In this document: positions 26,006 to 38,468 of the stretch, piece after piece
Numbering within the stretch: position 1 is the first letter of the stretch
Layout of the letters: each line of letters starts with the position of its first letter
NCBI GenBank assembly: GCA_036852015.1
Contig: JAANDG010000110.1
Coordinates: 186,001 to 250,000 of the forward strand
Length of the DNA stretch: 64,000 nucleotides
Direction of reading: 5' to 3'
DNA from: Pelodera strongyloides
Taxonomy: Eukaryota; Nematoda; Chromadorea; Rhabditida; Rhabditidae
Notes under the pieces: generated by a model
The model's input: only the letters and a program-made list of their open reading frames with translations
Databases searched by the model: none
Told to the model about the DNA's origin: nothing
Position numbers and translations under genes: made by a program

Positions 26006-26180
26006 CTTGGATTCCCTTAGCTGTCGTTTGAACTTCTGTATTCCACGTATAACTCTGATGGCAGAGGACCATTTCTGACTGGCAACACTGTCTTCAGAGG
26101 ACTCCTGATGCGTTAGAGAAGGGGGCATTCCACTTTTATTATGCAAATGCAGATGACGTGAGAGTGTTGAAGTAGTCGTT
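26006..26180 (-). CDS. candidate internal exon with basic amphipathic helix
   Basis: Acceptor TTTCTGTTTAG and donor GTACCT bound 175 nt ending in phase 0. The product has a Ser/His-rich part (HNKSGMPPSLTHQESSEDS) followed by WSSAIRVIRGIQKFKRQL, which would form a basic amphipathic helix. The phase is compatible with the downstream minus-strand exons at 23794 and 16648, so it may be an upstream exon of the SH3 gene. No family recognised. Confidence 0.4.
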
Positions 26181-27229
26181 CTAAACAGAAATAAATATGT
26201 TTAAAGGGATATGCGTGGTGGTCGAATACATTGTCGTTCAAATGTCACGAAACGGAGGAGAACTTGCGAAAAAGATAAACAGTGTACGAAACGAAGAGCG
26301 GAACAGAAAGTAATGAAATGGTTCAAACGCGCACAGTAATAGTTAGTAGGCTGAATATTGATTGGATTATTATCATTATGATTCATTCCAATCTTATTAC
26401 CCAATTTTCACGTGATAAGAGATACTAGTAAAAATACTAAAAATCTAACATAAATCCTTCCTGTTGCGCAAAATGCTATAATTCTGTTGACGAATGGAGA
26501 AATTTGTAAACATCATCGTGTATTAGTACTACGGGAGAGAATAACAACACCGGACGAAAATACTGAATAAAGATTCGGTTGTCGAGTTTGTTTACCATGA
26601 TATGCGTAATCTTAATTACTTCACATAATTACTATGATTACGAGTAGTAATTAAGTAAGTGACTGATGAAAAAGCTTGGACACAATTTGTATACCAGGTT
26701 TTATTTTAGCAAAAAAATGAAGTATAGTGACGACAATGTGTTACTTTTATCATGGGAAAGTACAAGCTAAAAAAATCTAAACTTTCATGAAAAATAAAAA
26801 ATAAAATATCTGTCTAGATAATCATAATACTACGATATGAATTTCAAATCAAAATAATATTTGTTGACAGCCTAACCACTATACATACACAGAAAAAAAT
26901 TAAGTTTTCGCTGCTGCTTGACGGACGCCGTTCTAAATTTATCGCTTTTTTGTAAAGCTGCCAGTGGCATTTGAACTGAAATAAAATTTGCGGGTGCATT
27001 CCTGATACTCTCTATTTTCAATGTACATATGCGGAATCCCTATAATATACTAGCCCACGGCCTTTCTTCCATAGATACCATTTTTATATGAAGAATTCTT
27101 AGGGATCGCATTTCTCTCTATTTATTGACGAAAATATAAATATACTTCAAACTTATGCTAATTTGAAATTTTAAATGTGAACGGTAGGGAAATATTTTTT
27201 CAAAAACCGTTGTTTGAAGTTTGCATTGT

Positions 27230-27408
27230 TTAGAGGACCAAATACTGGCCGGTTTTTGAAACGCACTGTGGGCACAACTGAATTTTTACGTTGTCATGCT
27301 CGAATTTAGCTCGATTTTCCATTCTAATTTATCTTCATTTGCATACGCAGCATAAGAATGCTGGTCAACTCGATGTGTTTCAAGAACCGGCCGGTGTTTC
27401 GCTTTAAA
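27230..27408. mobile_element. palindromic MITE, CCGGCCGG family
   Basis: Left end ACTGGCCGGTTTTTGAAACG, right end AACCGGCCGGTGTTTCGCTT then TAAA. The left outer end is diverged. Confidence 0.7.
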
Positions 27409-27988
27409 TAAATTGTGGAACAATATGGGTTGTAGTAACATATTAATTATGTTGTTAATTGTGCTAATTGTGATTTTTCCTGTTAATTTGGTAATGGGAG
27501 TTCGAAGTTCGAACTGCAAGTTTGCCTAATATGGTTTGCCTAAGTGCTGATCGCTGATTGGCTGTCAGATTTTGCTTAACCAATCAGACAAAGAGGTGCT
27601 TGGTGTACGGCGAAAACGTGGACATCAACAGTAAAATTGTTCGCTGGACTTCATATGGATAAAAACTGGTGAAATTCCACAATCAAGCGTTGCGACCCAT
27701 TTGCATGGTCTTTATTTGAGACGTTTATAAAAGTAGTTTAGTCCTTACCGAACATTAATGACACTTTTTCTCTAACTTGGGGGCGGTTTTGTTAAAAGAA
27801 ATTAAAAGTCTAAAGTAAATGGAGAGCCACTTAAAATTGCCTTGGAATTTACTTTAGAAATCGTTCGGTTTGAACAAAGGAATATTGTTTTAAAAACAAA
27901 AGAAGAAAAATTGGTTGCTTCAGACACTATAATTTGTGGTTGCCTATAGCAATGCGGAACCAAATTTAAATGCGGAACCAAAATGATT

Positions 27989-28186
27989 TTTAAAGCGAAG
28001 TACCGGCCGGTTTTAGAAACGCATCGTGGACTCGTGGACAACTGAATTCTCACGTATTTATGCTGCAAGTTGCTCGAATTTGGCTCTTTTTTATTCTAAT
28101 TTACCATTTACGTGCATTTGCATAAGCTGCACAAGAATTCTCGTGTACTAGCTGTGTTTCAAAAACCGGCCGGTATATCGCTTTAA
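27989..28186. mobile_element. palindromic MITE, CCGGCCGG family
   Basis: Starts TTTAAAGCGAAGTACCGGCC and ends GGCCGGTATATCGCTTTAAA. About 600 bp from the copy at 27230, in the same class of AT-rich DNA. Confidence 0.8.
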
Positions 28187-28549
28187 ATAAAAAAAGTATA
28201 GTGACAATTCCAATGTGAAGCAAGAATGCGTGTGGTGTGAAGAAACTACTGTAAGATCGCTTTTTTTATTGGTTCTGCGAAAATAGAAATATATTTGAAT
28301 TATGCTCAGTTTGAGATTTCAAGTCAATTCAAGTGAGGGAACTTGAAATTAAGAAATGTCAAATCAAAAAAAAGAAGTAAATACACATGGGTGGATAAGT
28401 GGATTTGGAAGGCATTTTTCTGCATAAACACTTTTTTTGGAAAAGAGTGTGGAAAACACTTATTTTGAGTGTATTTATAGATGTGGTGTAAATAAGTAAG
28501 AAGCCAAGAAGACAATAACAGTGACGAAACTGGGGTACTGCGAAGTGAA

Positions 28550-28790
28550 ACCCTGAGCGAAAAGATTGCTGGGCGAAAGGTGGGCGCAGCGACCTTACGA
28601 AAATGCGAAAATTCGCCCTATCTTTGTCAGGATTTCGCGAAAAATTCTGTGAACTCGCGAGAAGGCGAAGTCTGGGCGACGTGGGCGTACCTGGCAAAGT
28701 CTGGACGACGTGGGCGTACCTTGCGAAGTCTGGGTGAGGTGGGCGTACCACGGCGCGCACCATCAGAATTTCGCGTTGAATGGCGAAATG
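28550..28790. repeat. GC-rich island with ~28-bp tandem repeat
   Basis: Three adjacent units like GCGAAGTCTGGGCGACGTGG plus GCGTACCT span 28660-28752. The flanks also carry GGGCGAAAGG and GGCGCGCACC. Both strands are open over ~100 codons only because of composition. Confidence 0.65.
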
Positions 28791-29448
28791 CTTTTAGATA
28801 AACGTGGTAAAGCAGTTCTCAAGACGTCAAGCACGGACCATTCAGATTCAATGAAACACTGATTCTGATACAAATTGGCTAAATACTCACAGGTACTTTA
28901 ATAAAAAATGATCAGAGGGACACATATAGAGGGGGGGGGGTTCTGAAAAAAAAGAGGAAATAGGAGAACGGAGAGGCGCAACTCTTCCAAAGTTGCGTGT
29001 GATGTGATGTGATATGATGCTGTCCTCGTAAGTAGTAAGGTGTTCATCCCTATTTTTTTGTCTGGTAAATAAAGAACGACCATAATCCTCAACCCACGTG
29101 TCACACACACTTAGTATGAGAAGAAATATTATGAAACACCCGGATCAGACGGATTAAATGTTTTAAAGGTAGGGGTGTCCTTCAGGGTCTAGCGAAGGGA
29201 GCACTGCTCAGGTAGAGCGTTCCAGAGAGATGGGACATATTTATTACGGAATGTGTGAAAGGAAATATAGGAAAACATTGGATTAGACTGGGTTATATCC
29301 ACACTTTTCGAAGAAAGGCGTACGTGTAATCTTTAACAATTCCTCCAATATACTAAGTAAATTCATAGGTAAGTGAAAAGTACGGCTAAATCGCTAAATG
29401 AAATGTAATAAAAGGAGTAAAATTAGCATTTTTTTCTTTTTTCTTTTT

Positions 29449-29621
29449 TTTAAAGCGAAATGCTAGCCCCTTTGGAAAATTTGCATGTGATAAGCAAACC
29501 CTATGTACCCTATGCTAATTTTGTACGATCGTCCACGGCAATCGTACAAAATTAGCATAGGATACATAGGATTTGCTTATCATATGCAAATTTTCCACAG
29601 GGGCTAGCATTTCACTTTAAA
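29449..29621. mobile_element. palindromic MITE, family 1, copy 2
   Basis: Same foldback as 2861-3032, starting TTTAAAGCGAAATGCTAGCC. The loop is GTCCACGG where the other copy has GCCGAGGT. Confidence 0.85.
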
Positions 29622-30704
29622 TCCAATGAAATAATGATTGGAGATGAAATTAAGGTGACGGAAGGGAATCTCGTTTCGACCCCTTAGTATACGAGGAATT
29701 ATGCCAACGGTAAAAATATTTCTTTTTCCTGATTAGTACATCCGGTTCGTTAATTTGCTTAGTAATAAATCGACTAGGTTGCTATGTCATATGTAGGTAC
29801 AGCAAAGCCTAATTTAAAGCTATAAATAATTTTCTCCCTGAACAATGCGTCACAGTGTGCTATGCTTGTTTCCTTGGTGTGAGTTCAGACTAGGGTTTTA
29901 TAATAAAATATTCAAAAATATCATATGAATCTCTACTTATCACGCATGAATGTTGTAGTGACACTATAGATTTAATTCAAGCTAACCATTCCAGCTAATT
30001 GTAAGCTAATTGGAATTTCAGCTAATCATAAGGTATAACATATATGGAACAAATGCGGAGATGAACTTTTCGCTGAACAACATCAAATTAGGGGGCGGAA
30101 GCGTACGCGGACGCACTGTGTACACATATCGTGACACGAAAAGGAACCAAAGGACCAGTGATTAGAGAGAGAGAGAGCTTAGAAGGGAAATTTAAGAGAG
30201 AGAGAAAACATAGAGAAAAAAGCTATTTTGGTCTCATGGTAGAGTGCTTTCTAAATGAAGACATGTTGTTATATTTGACTTCATCTGAACAACAAGTAGA
30301 AGATGATGTACATATAAATATTTGATGCTTCCAGTTGATTTTCTATTCTATTATCGCGCGGCACAAAGTATTCGGAACGTATAACACGTCAGTTCGAGTA
30401 TAAGACACTGACTGAAAATCCAAAGCTTCCTAAGGATTTCTCATGAATGTTTACCCGCTTTTGTGAAGTAGTTCGTGGTAAGCACACCGACATTTGATGC
30501 TTGTTTCCCGGGGTTAAGGACCAGTTTTTATATTGCGGATTAGGTTTCTAAAGTTCCGAAATGAACCGCAAAGTTCACACAGCTGTACCGTAGAGCACGA
30601 GGTCGAAATGTGAAAAAGTGTGGAAAGAATTTTCCAGACATTTGTTGCCCTGCGGCGGTGCAAAAAAACTATATACTCTGCTTCTCACTCGCTGCCTCTC
30701 TCGC

Positions 30705-30723
30705 GTTTCCTCTCTCTCTTTTA

Positions 30724-30759
<36 letters not shown>

Positions 30760-30760
30760 C
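30705..30760. repeat. CT microsatellite
   Basis: (CT)n with a few interruptions, followed by GTGAGGGTGGGTGAAAAC, the companion motif also present at 32391. Confidence 0.85.
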
Positions 30761-31032
30761 TACAAGTGAAAAGTGAGGGTGGGTGAAAACAGTTGCTGTT
30801 GATATGTAATTCTTGATCGCAATTGTTTGACAACACTGATGATAATGCTGATTCAATACAACAAATGAATCACACAGAGACTAATTGTAAGCTGATCTTA
30901 TCATAAACAAAAAGAAAGGTGTGTGAAATCGTAGCATTATAATAAAGTAGCATTATTAAAGTGTATTAAAAACCTTTGCTCGTGACTACGTACAATGTGA
31001 CGGCAACAAAATGACGCGTTTATCTCACTGAT

Positions 31033-31348
31033 GAAAGTTGGCATGCAAGCGGTAACCTTTCGGCGTGCAACATGGCAACGTTGTGGCGAGCAAAAATGCA
31101 CGAGGAATGGAAGTGGCGTGCAACTTGCCCGCCGTTATCACGCCGCTTGCACGCCAAGAGTCCGAGGCGAAATGACGTGAGTGCGGCGTGCAAGCGGCAA
31201 CTTTATGGCGTGCAAGCGGCAACTTTATGGCGTGCAAGCGGCAACCTTACTTCTTCACGGCGTGCAAGGGGCAACGTTACAGCGGGCAACTTGCACTCCA
31301 GAACCCAACGGAGCGCAAATTTTTCCACGCCGCTTGCACGCCAATTTT
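31033..31348. mobile_element. GC-rich foldback element with 22-bp tandem units
   Basis: The left end GAAAGTTGGCATGCAAGCGG pairs with CCGCTTGCACGCCAATTTTC at the right. The interior repeats GGCGTGCAAGCGGCAACTTT three times in direct tandem plus further variants. The ends resemble those at 11318 (GAAACTTGGCG) and 33436, suggesting one family. Confidence 0.6.
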
Positions 31349-31995
31349 CACGTTGCAGTGATCTATCATGTGGTATCGATGGTTTCATCACGGGTTGACT
31401 ATTGGTTGCGCTCTGCCGTTGTTAACTCTCAGTTAATACAATCATATCTCTCAATTCTACATTATACTTGCAGGTTGCAGGAGCAGGACGGTTCTCTTAT
31501 GGTTGGAAATATGGTTGATATAGAGCGACTAAGAATACGGTATTGCCTACGGATAAACAGCGGGATACAAGTTCTTATAGAATACACGGTTGCGATTAGA
31601 AGTTAATCCTGAACATTCGAACATTTGAACGGGGAATGTGATCCTAATCAACAGTTGATTGGACGGAGGCGTAAATTAATCATCAATGAGGCACCCACAA
31701 CAAAAAGAGCTGATAACAATGGAGATCAATTAACAGTGTAGTACATTAGTAAAAAAAAAGAATAAAAAGGATCGGCTCACTCTTTACATATTTGCATTTC
31801 TTTGGGCAACTGTTGTAAAAATTGCTCGCGGCGAAGAAATGAGAAATTTATCAAATAGGCCCATGACATGAAAAATAATGTATTACGGTGGCCTTGCATG
31901 TTTTCAGCACCGAGTTCAGAATGCGCGTTTCCGGGTACGGTGTACCTATTATGGATATAACTGACAATACTACCGTTGCTGTGATATATTAAACC

Positions 31996-32136
31996 TGAGG
32001 CCGTCTTCACCAACACACAGGGAGCCCTCCCTAGGCTCACGGGCGCTCTGAATCTCTTCTGCCCTCGCCCTCTCTACGCCCTCTTTAGCTTCTCGGGGAG
32101 GCGAGGGATCCCTGCGTGTTGGTGAATACGGCCTCT
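31996..32136. mobile_element. small palindromic MITE, GAGGCCG family, copy 1
   Basis: Ends GAGGCCGTCTTCACCAACAC and GTGTTGGTGAATACGGCCTC, with a GC-rich interior. Related copies at 59538 and 62702. Confidence 0.7.
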
Positions 32137-32407
32137 GGGCCCGTTTCATGCCGTCTACCTAATATTTCAATAACTTTGGCCTTGACTACCTCTCCCTGAG
32201 TTTTGGAACGTTTGGTATGTCATTCATCATAGCACCTTTCCAAGCAGTAGTCAGGGGAAACAGCTGGGATTTTGTATGGAAAATAGATTAGAGAATACGG
32301 AAATAGGATGAGTTTAGGATGACATTGGCATGGAATGATATCAGTCAGTTGGGAGATCTGGGTGATGCACACGCAATAATTACGCGAAAGTGAGGGTGGG
32401 GGAACAG

Positions 32408-32533
32408 CTGTTTCTCTCTCTCTCTCTCTTTTCTCCCTATCTCTCTCACTCTCTTTTCTCTCTCTTTTTTCTCTCTCTTTCTTTTCTCTCTCTTTCCTCC
32501 CTATCTCTCTCTCTTTTCTCTCTCTCTCTCTGA
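32408..32533. repeat. CT microsatellite
   Basis: ~125 bp of imperfect (CT)n with CTTTT and CCCTAT interruptions, preceded by GTGAGGGTGGGGGAACAG. Confidence 0.85.
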
Positions 32534-33435
32534 GGGAAATAAAAGTGCGGGTGGAGGTCGTGAATCTAGAGGAAATGGAGCCTCCTAAATCCCTTTACAT
32601 TCCTTGTGTGAAAAAAGAATATCATTCTCCTTCCAACTTCTCTTTATCCTTTGATCTTTCGAGAATAAAATGCAACCACAAAACATATGCAAAGTAAAGA
32701 GTTGAAGCACAAAATTGAAGATAAACATAATCAGATACTATATCAAGGATCTTATCAAATACTAGCAAAATTGGATGTTGGATGCGGGACGAAAGACTAG
32801 TTTTTAGTCCCAACTGCGATTTTTTGGATGAAACGCTACTCTGATTACTTGCTTGCATACCTAAACCAAGCTCGCACAGTTTGTGTAAATGAGGTAAAGG
32901 TCAGAAATGGTACTGCGCATATTACTATCTTTGATAAGTTCTCCTCTACATTCAAGGATATAAAACAGGGATACATTTGATTTGGAATAATTTGCATACT
33001 AGGACATGAAACAAGGATGCGCTTGACTGATTTGGAATAAATTGCATACTACCTACCGTAGTCTATATCAAAGGGTAATCGGGCTGACAACAGTGTGTTT
33101 CAAATCAAAATGTGTATTGGTTGACATGACGTGCATTTTGCAACCAATTAACAAGATTTGTTTCTCGTCAGAAGTATAAAAAAAATTAATTAGTCTTTGA
33201 AGGCTTATTGTTGTTGAAGAAAAGAGAAGAAGAAGGGAATATAAAGGTCCAATTAAATTCGAATTCCACTTTCATTGAAAATGTTATTCTCTTGGTCCAA
33301 TAAAATAAATTGCTGGATTTCAACGGAAAACAAATCATGAGAAAGGCGAATATTTGCAGGAAAAAGGGTTATTCATCATGAAAGGAAGCATTAAGACGCG
33401 ACTCGATTTATGAATAGCAGGAGGCCAAGAATGTG

Positions 33436-33546
33436 AAAGTTAGGTGCAACTTGCTCGCTATCACGTTGCGGCGTTCTAACGGCGCGCAACTTGCGCGCCA
33501 CCACGTTACGGCGTACCAAAGGTGTGAAAATTGCGCGCCACCCGAT
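33436..33546. repeat. GC-rich repeat fragment related to the 31-kb element
   Basis: Has GTGAAAGTTAGGTGCAACTT and repeated AACTTGCGCGCCAC/ACGTTACGGCG units. Looks like a truncated relative of the foldback at 31033. Confidence 0.5.
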
Positions 33547-33741
33547 CACATAATTTTTGTGTCGCTGCCATTGAGTTTTTAATAATATTTAGATGTACAA
33601 TGTTAATCATATTTCTAATGTTATGGGTTACTTTATAGCTCAACTTCCCCGTGAATTCGCAATTCCCGAGCAAATTGGGTCATTTGTTGTAATAGAAAAG
33701 TCTCGGGTTGTAATTCCAATAAAAATTAACAGCCAGACATT

Positions 33742-34249
33742 ATGAGTGCGGGGATAATTATTGGGTTAAGCTCAGTGTCGGACAATATATTTTTATTGCT
33801 CATAGAACTAGAACCATCTCGAGTAAAACAACTTTGGACTTTGGATATGATAACTAATTTTTCTCTATATAAGAATTTGTAAAAAGATTTGATTCTTTTT
33901 TTAGGAATTAATAACATCATTAGATTAGATTTAGAGTCTACACAGCCTTCTGATGTGCATCTTTTGGATGCCTTATCGATAATCGACAAATATTTAATGC
34001 TCTTCGTATTATCTAAAGATTTTTAAGGAAGATAAGAATAGGGTAGCAGGAACATTGTTTGAAAAAAAAAAAACAAGGCTAAGTGCCTTTCAACGACTAC
34101 ATCATCGTCTCTCTTGTGGCGAAATCAAAAAAAGATACGACAACTATCGGTTGTACGAAAAAATCCCACTACAAACAGGTGTCTGTTTCGACGGAAAAAA
34201 AAGAGAAAATTCTAATTTACAGACGATTTTTGAAGATCAAAGAATCTAG
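33742..34249 (+). pseudogene. coding-like remnants, unidentified
   Basis: Three short frames with protein-like composition follow each other on +. The first starts MSAGIIIGLSSVSDN and ends at 33882. The second has VHLLDALSIIDKYLMLF (about 33913-34026). The third, about 34055-34249, has LSAFQRLHHRLSCGEIKKRY. They are separated by stops. The gap between the first two is too short for an ordinary intron, so decay or sequencing error is more likely than splicing. No family recognised. Confidence 0.25.
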
Positions 34250-36986
34250 AAATTAAATTGCATGGATAATATCAAGCAATGGAGAAAGGAAGTTGGATAG
34301 TTACACATAAAATTTATGTCTGGATGAATTTCTGCCGGCTACATGCATTTTATGGTTATACCAACTATATATAGTAACAGTTGCGTCCAGCCTCTATAAT
34401 TATAACAAACAACAAGGAAAGTCAATGCGTTTCTAATTAGGAAAGAATCATACGTGGTGAGCTCAGAGTATTTATAACTATGACATAATTTCCTTGCAAG
34501 TATCGAACAATTTGCCGTATCTTGGAACTACACGAGAATGCATAATGTGACACATAACATACGTGCAAAGTTTCAGAAAATAACATCCTGCCATGTGATA
34601 ATCGAGATTTCCGGAGATATTTGTAATATGATACATTCACCCTTTTTGGGTTCAGTTTCTACTGCTCAAGATGAGTTTCACGCGATCAAAGAATAAATTA
34701 TTCAGTATTCCGGTTGTACTCTTTGCTTATAATGACGTCGATTTCTCGCATAGACAGCAGCGTTCATACAAGAACGGATCTGGTCTGGGTTCCCTTTCGA
34801 TTCTATGAAAAAGAAACATATGTATCTATTAATAACACTTATTAGTTAATTCATTTAAAACATTTCAGCACACATCCCATTCCAAGTTGGAAAATAATGC
34901 TTACAGAATAATTAAGAAATACATTTAAATCAGTCACGAATAATATGGAAGCTAACCTAAGATTGTGATGCACAACGAACATGAGACCAAAATATCTCCT
35001 TATCTTATTACAAGATGAAAGGTTTCTGAAAGTTTGTGAGGAATGTTTATGAAAATATAAAAGAGTCTCAGGTTACCAGTAAACATGAACAATATCCTTG
35101 CAAGATTTAAATGTCATTTGACAATGTTTTCGAAGTTTTCTGCTTTTATTTCCCAAATAACAGCACGGGGAAAACAGTTTCAAATTTCACCGGAAGATAT
35201 GGCAAAATTGGTCAACAAGGAAAAAAAAATAAGATTTGTTTTCTTGATCCCGAACGCAAAAGCTCAAAATAAAGGAGAAATGTCAACTTAATAATTTCTA
35301 AAAAAAATCGCAAAAATATTTTTTTTTCTTCACAAAAATATCACTTGTTGTTGATCCCAACAACAAATGTAAATGTGGTGTGGTTTCATTGGTTTTATTT
35401 TTATTTCCAGCAAGAATAAGGTCTTGAAAACTACGACCACGACGATTTTAGAGTAGAAATTCAGTGAAACAAGTTTGCCTAAGAATAAATTAAAGAAAAT
35501 ATATAATTTCTTCTTCTCAAGTAAAATAATCTAGAAGGAAGTACAATTTGCCCTTCCCAAGTAAGAATTTCAAACTAAGAACTCGCACGAAATACATAAA
35601 AAAAAGTTGTGAAGTAATGAGTGTGTGACACGCATAGGCATACAGTAAACCCACGCCATTTGGGTGAGAAAATCGGGATTTTCTTTCTAATACATATTCC
35701 TACCTAAAGGACATGAAAATATATTTATAAGGCTGCTGTGTATGTTTCCCTTTTGATGTAATTTAGGTGCACCAAATTATTTTTGAGTGCGGCATCATTA
35801 TATTATAAGAGACAGATGCTAATGTGGAATACTGCTGTGCTATATTTGGACACATACATATTGTCTCATGGGTTGTGGAAGGATATATTGACAGTCACGT
35901 AAACAAATGAGCCAAGAGAGATGGCTACATTAATCAGAAATCAGAACACAATCCCAATTGGGTCAATAGTTTACTAAAGTGGTTTGGTCTAAAAGTTACT
36001 GAAGTGGTACTAAAGTGGTCATAGTTTACTAAAGTAAAGTGGCGTTGCGCTCTTTCTAAGAGTCTAATAAACATTTGTAAACATTTGTAAACACATATTT
36101 TATTTACTTATTTATTTATACATCAAAATTTGCGCATCAAAGGATGAAAAAAAAAAACGATCCGGAGATGAGGATAGTTGTACTATGCATACATTATATG
36201 TAAATTGTGTTCGACTGTGCGTTGAAGTGCTGCGCAGAGCTTCAAAACCACATGTCAGATCGCTTTAAAGAATGAAATAGTTGCAACGCTAAATAACAGA
36301 CTCTAGTTTGGAACACAGAAGGTAGATGATGTTGCACACTTTACAAAGAGCTCATACGTTACTGAAATTTTCTATTGAAAACATATGTGGTCAGCGAGAA
36401 CTTCGGACCCAATATTATGCAAAACACCAGAAAAAAAGATGAATGAATTAAAAGAATACATGTAAAATAAACACATGTAAAATATCGCACAAGACAAAAA
36501 AAAAAGATTATCGAAATATAGTGTTGAAATGAAACAAAGCAGTAGCAAAGTAGTATAGAAATGGTTATAAAATACGGATCTTTCTTCATTTATACGATGT
36601 GTGGAACAAATACTAAATAATGGAAAATGTAGTGAATATATAAAGTTATCGTACCACCCAGTTTCAAACATTTTCACTACAAATGCTACAGAGCAACTAT
36701 TGTCTGGGAGTCTTCTTTTTCCGTAGGAAGAAGAAACAAAAGTGTGTTTCTGAAATCTGAGATGTTGGCTACATTTACAGGAAGAACTTTCAGCTACCTG
36801 ATCTTCTGTGGTTTTACCGAGATATGATGAGATGTACAAAACTTAAACTTGATCGAATTTACGCCTGCTTCAAAGAGTACATTGTTGTTTTTTATGACTG
36901 ACTTTGTATTCGTCCGAAAAATATATTGTATGCGGAAAAAATTTTTGTATGCGGAATCTCCACAAACTCCACAAATGTTTAAAACC

Positions 36987-37159
36987 TTTGAAACGAAATA
37001 CCGGCCGGTTTTTGAAACGTATCGTGGACAACCGAATTCTTACGTATTTATGCTAATTTGCTCGAATTTAGCTCGATTTTTTTTATTCTAATTTATGTAA
37101 TTTATGGTCATTTGCATAAGCTGGATAAGAATGCTGGTGTACTCGATGTGTTTCTAAAC
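36987..37159. mobile_element. CCGGCCGG-family MITE, right end lost
   Basis: The left end GAAATACCGGCCGGTTTTTG is intact. The right side stops at GATGTGTTTCTAAAC and lacks the CCGGCCGG end. Confidence 0.65.
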
Positions 37160-37633
37160 AAAGATATCAGCTGATTTCAAACTCAAGCTGGGTTTTTCAG
37201 GAGAAATTGTCGGGAAGATGAAACTCTCAACTCATCGGCATATATTAGAAAACTTATCCGAAATATAATAGAGTGATTATGTCATCTACGGTGTCTTTAT
37301 AAGTGGCACTAAGAACTAAGAGTGTACATAAGCGAGGCCGACAGAAATGATCGTTTTTCAAGGGAAAAACACCCCGGATGCCCGCTCCCTTTGACCACTG
37401 CCTGACGACTCAATAACTGAAAACTTTGCTCAATCATGGTGAAAACAAGCACTTAGTGAATGTCACCGACTTACTCCCCCCAAAATAGTGATAAATAGTT
37501 ATTCCCTAAAAAAATGGTGATAAATGGTTGCTTTTAAGATAATTTTGAAATCCTCTTCACAGTTCACGAATGAAAACATTTCTTGTACTTTGTTTTTTAA
37601 AACGAAACTGAATAAGAAAAAATACCCTATACG

Positions 37634-37826
37634 TTTTAAAGCGATATAACGACCGTTTTTTGAATTTTTTTGAACAACTGCATTCCATATTGTTCTAGGC
37701 GAATTGATATAATTAAATTAAATTAAACCAAAAATCGCGCAGTATAGCGTAGTAATTATTTGCAAATAATATAAAGGAATACATCGTCTACGATACGCAT
37801 CAGAAACCGGCTGTTATACCGCTTGA
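37634..37826. mobile_element. CCGGCCGG-family MITE, diverged
   Basis: Ends TTTTAAAGCGATATAACGAC and AACCGGCTGTTATACCGCTT, the same subfamily as the split copy at 13370-13980. Confidence 0.6.
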
Positions 37827-38393
37827 TTACAACGGAAACAAAAACCTCAGCGATTACGTCACAAACTCCTGTTTATCTTAAGATAAACTTGGCTACTCGG
37901 ATCTTTTCCTTGGTCGGAAATTTGATATCCAGAAATAAGTACGCATGAATATTAGATACATATGTATGTGTTATGTACCATGGAATTTATTTCGACGCAT
38001 TATTAGAAAACGGGGATTTACTCAAAGTTTATGTAATGTATAAATTTGCGTCTCTTCAGAGTCAAATAACCAAAACCAAACGGCCAGCAATTATTAAAAA
38101 TTTCAACTAACCCCGGTAATAATAAGCTTTTTTGATGGACACGCAACTGTGTAATCAAAATGAAAAAGCGTTCCATGCATGTGTCTATTATATGGTCGGA
38201 TTTCGTTTCAAATAATTTGATATTTCAACATTCTATTGAAATAAGCAGCGAGGTGAACATGTGGAAACCAGACTAGTTTTTTCTTTTCGGAAACTACATA
38301 CGAACCTAAAAAAAAATTGAAACGTAATAATGACCAATACCTTTTTGCAACTTAGTTTTTTTTGTGTCTAGAATGTTCTTAAAATTGTATTTG

Positions 38394-38402
38394 CATATAA
38401 AC
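38394..38402 (+). promoter_or_regulatory. possible TATA element of the MSP gene
   Basis: GCATATAAA lies about 70 nt upstream of the MSP start codon. Position and sequence suit a core promoter. No other support. Confidence 0.3.
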
Positions 38403-38468
38403 TAGGATGATTAGCCTACGAAACACTGAATAAATAGGGCTAGCCAAAGGGTGGGACATCCATCCAAC

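Noticed and set aside
28359..28801. Long frames on both strands
   Set aside because: Explained by the GC-rich tandem repeat at 28660-28752, which lacks stops by composition.
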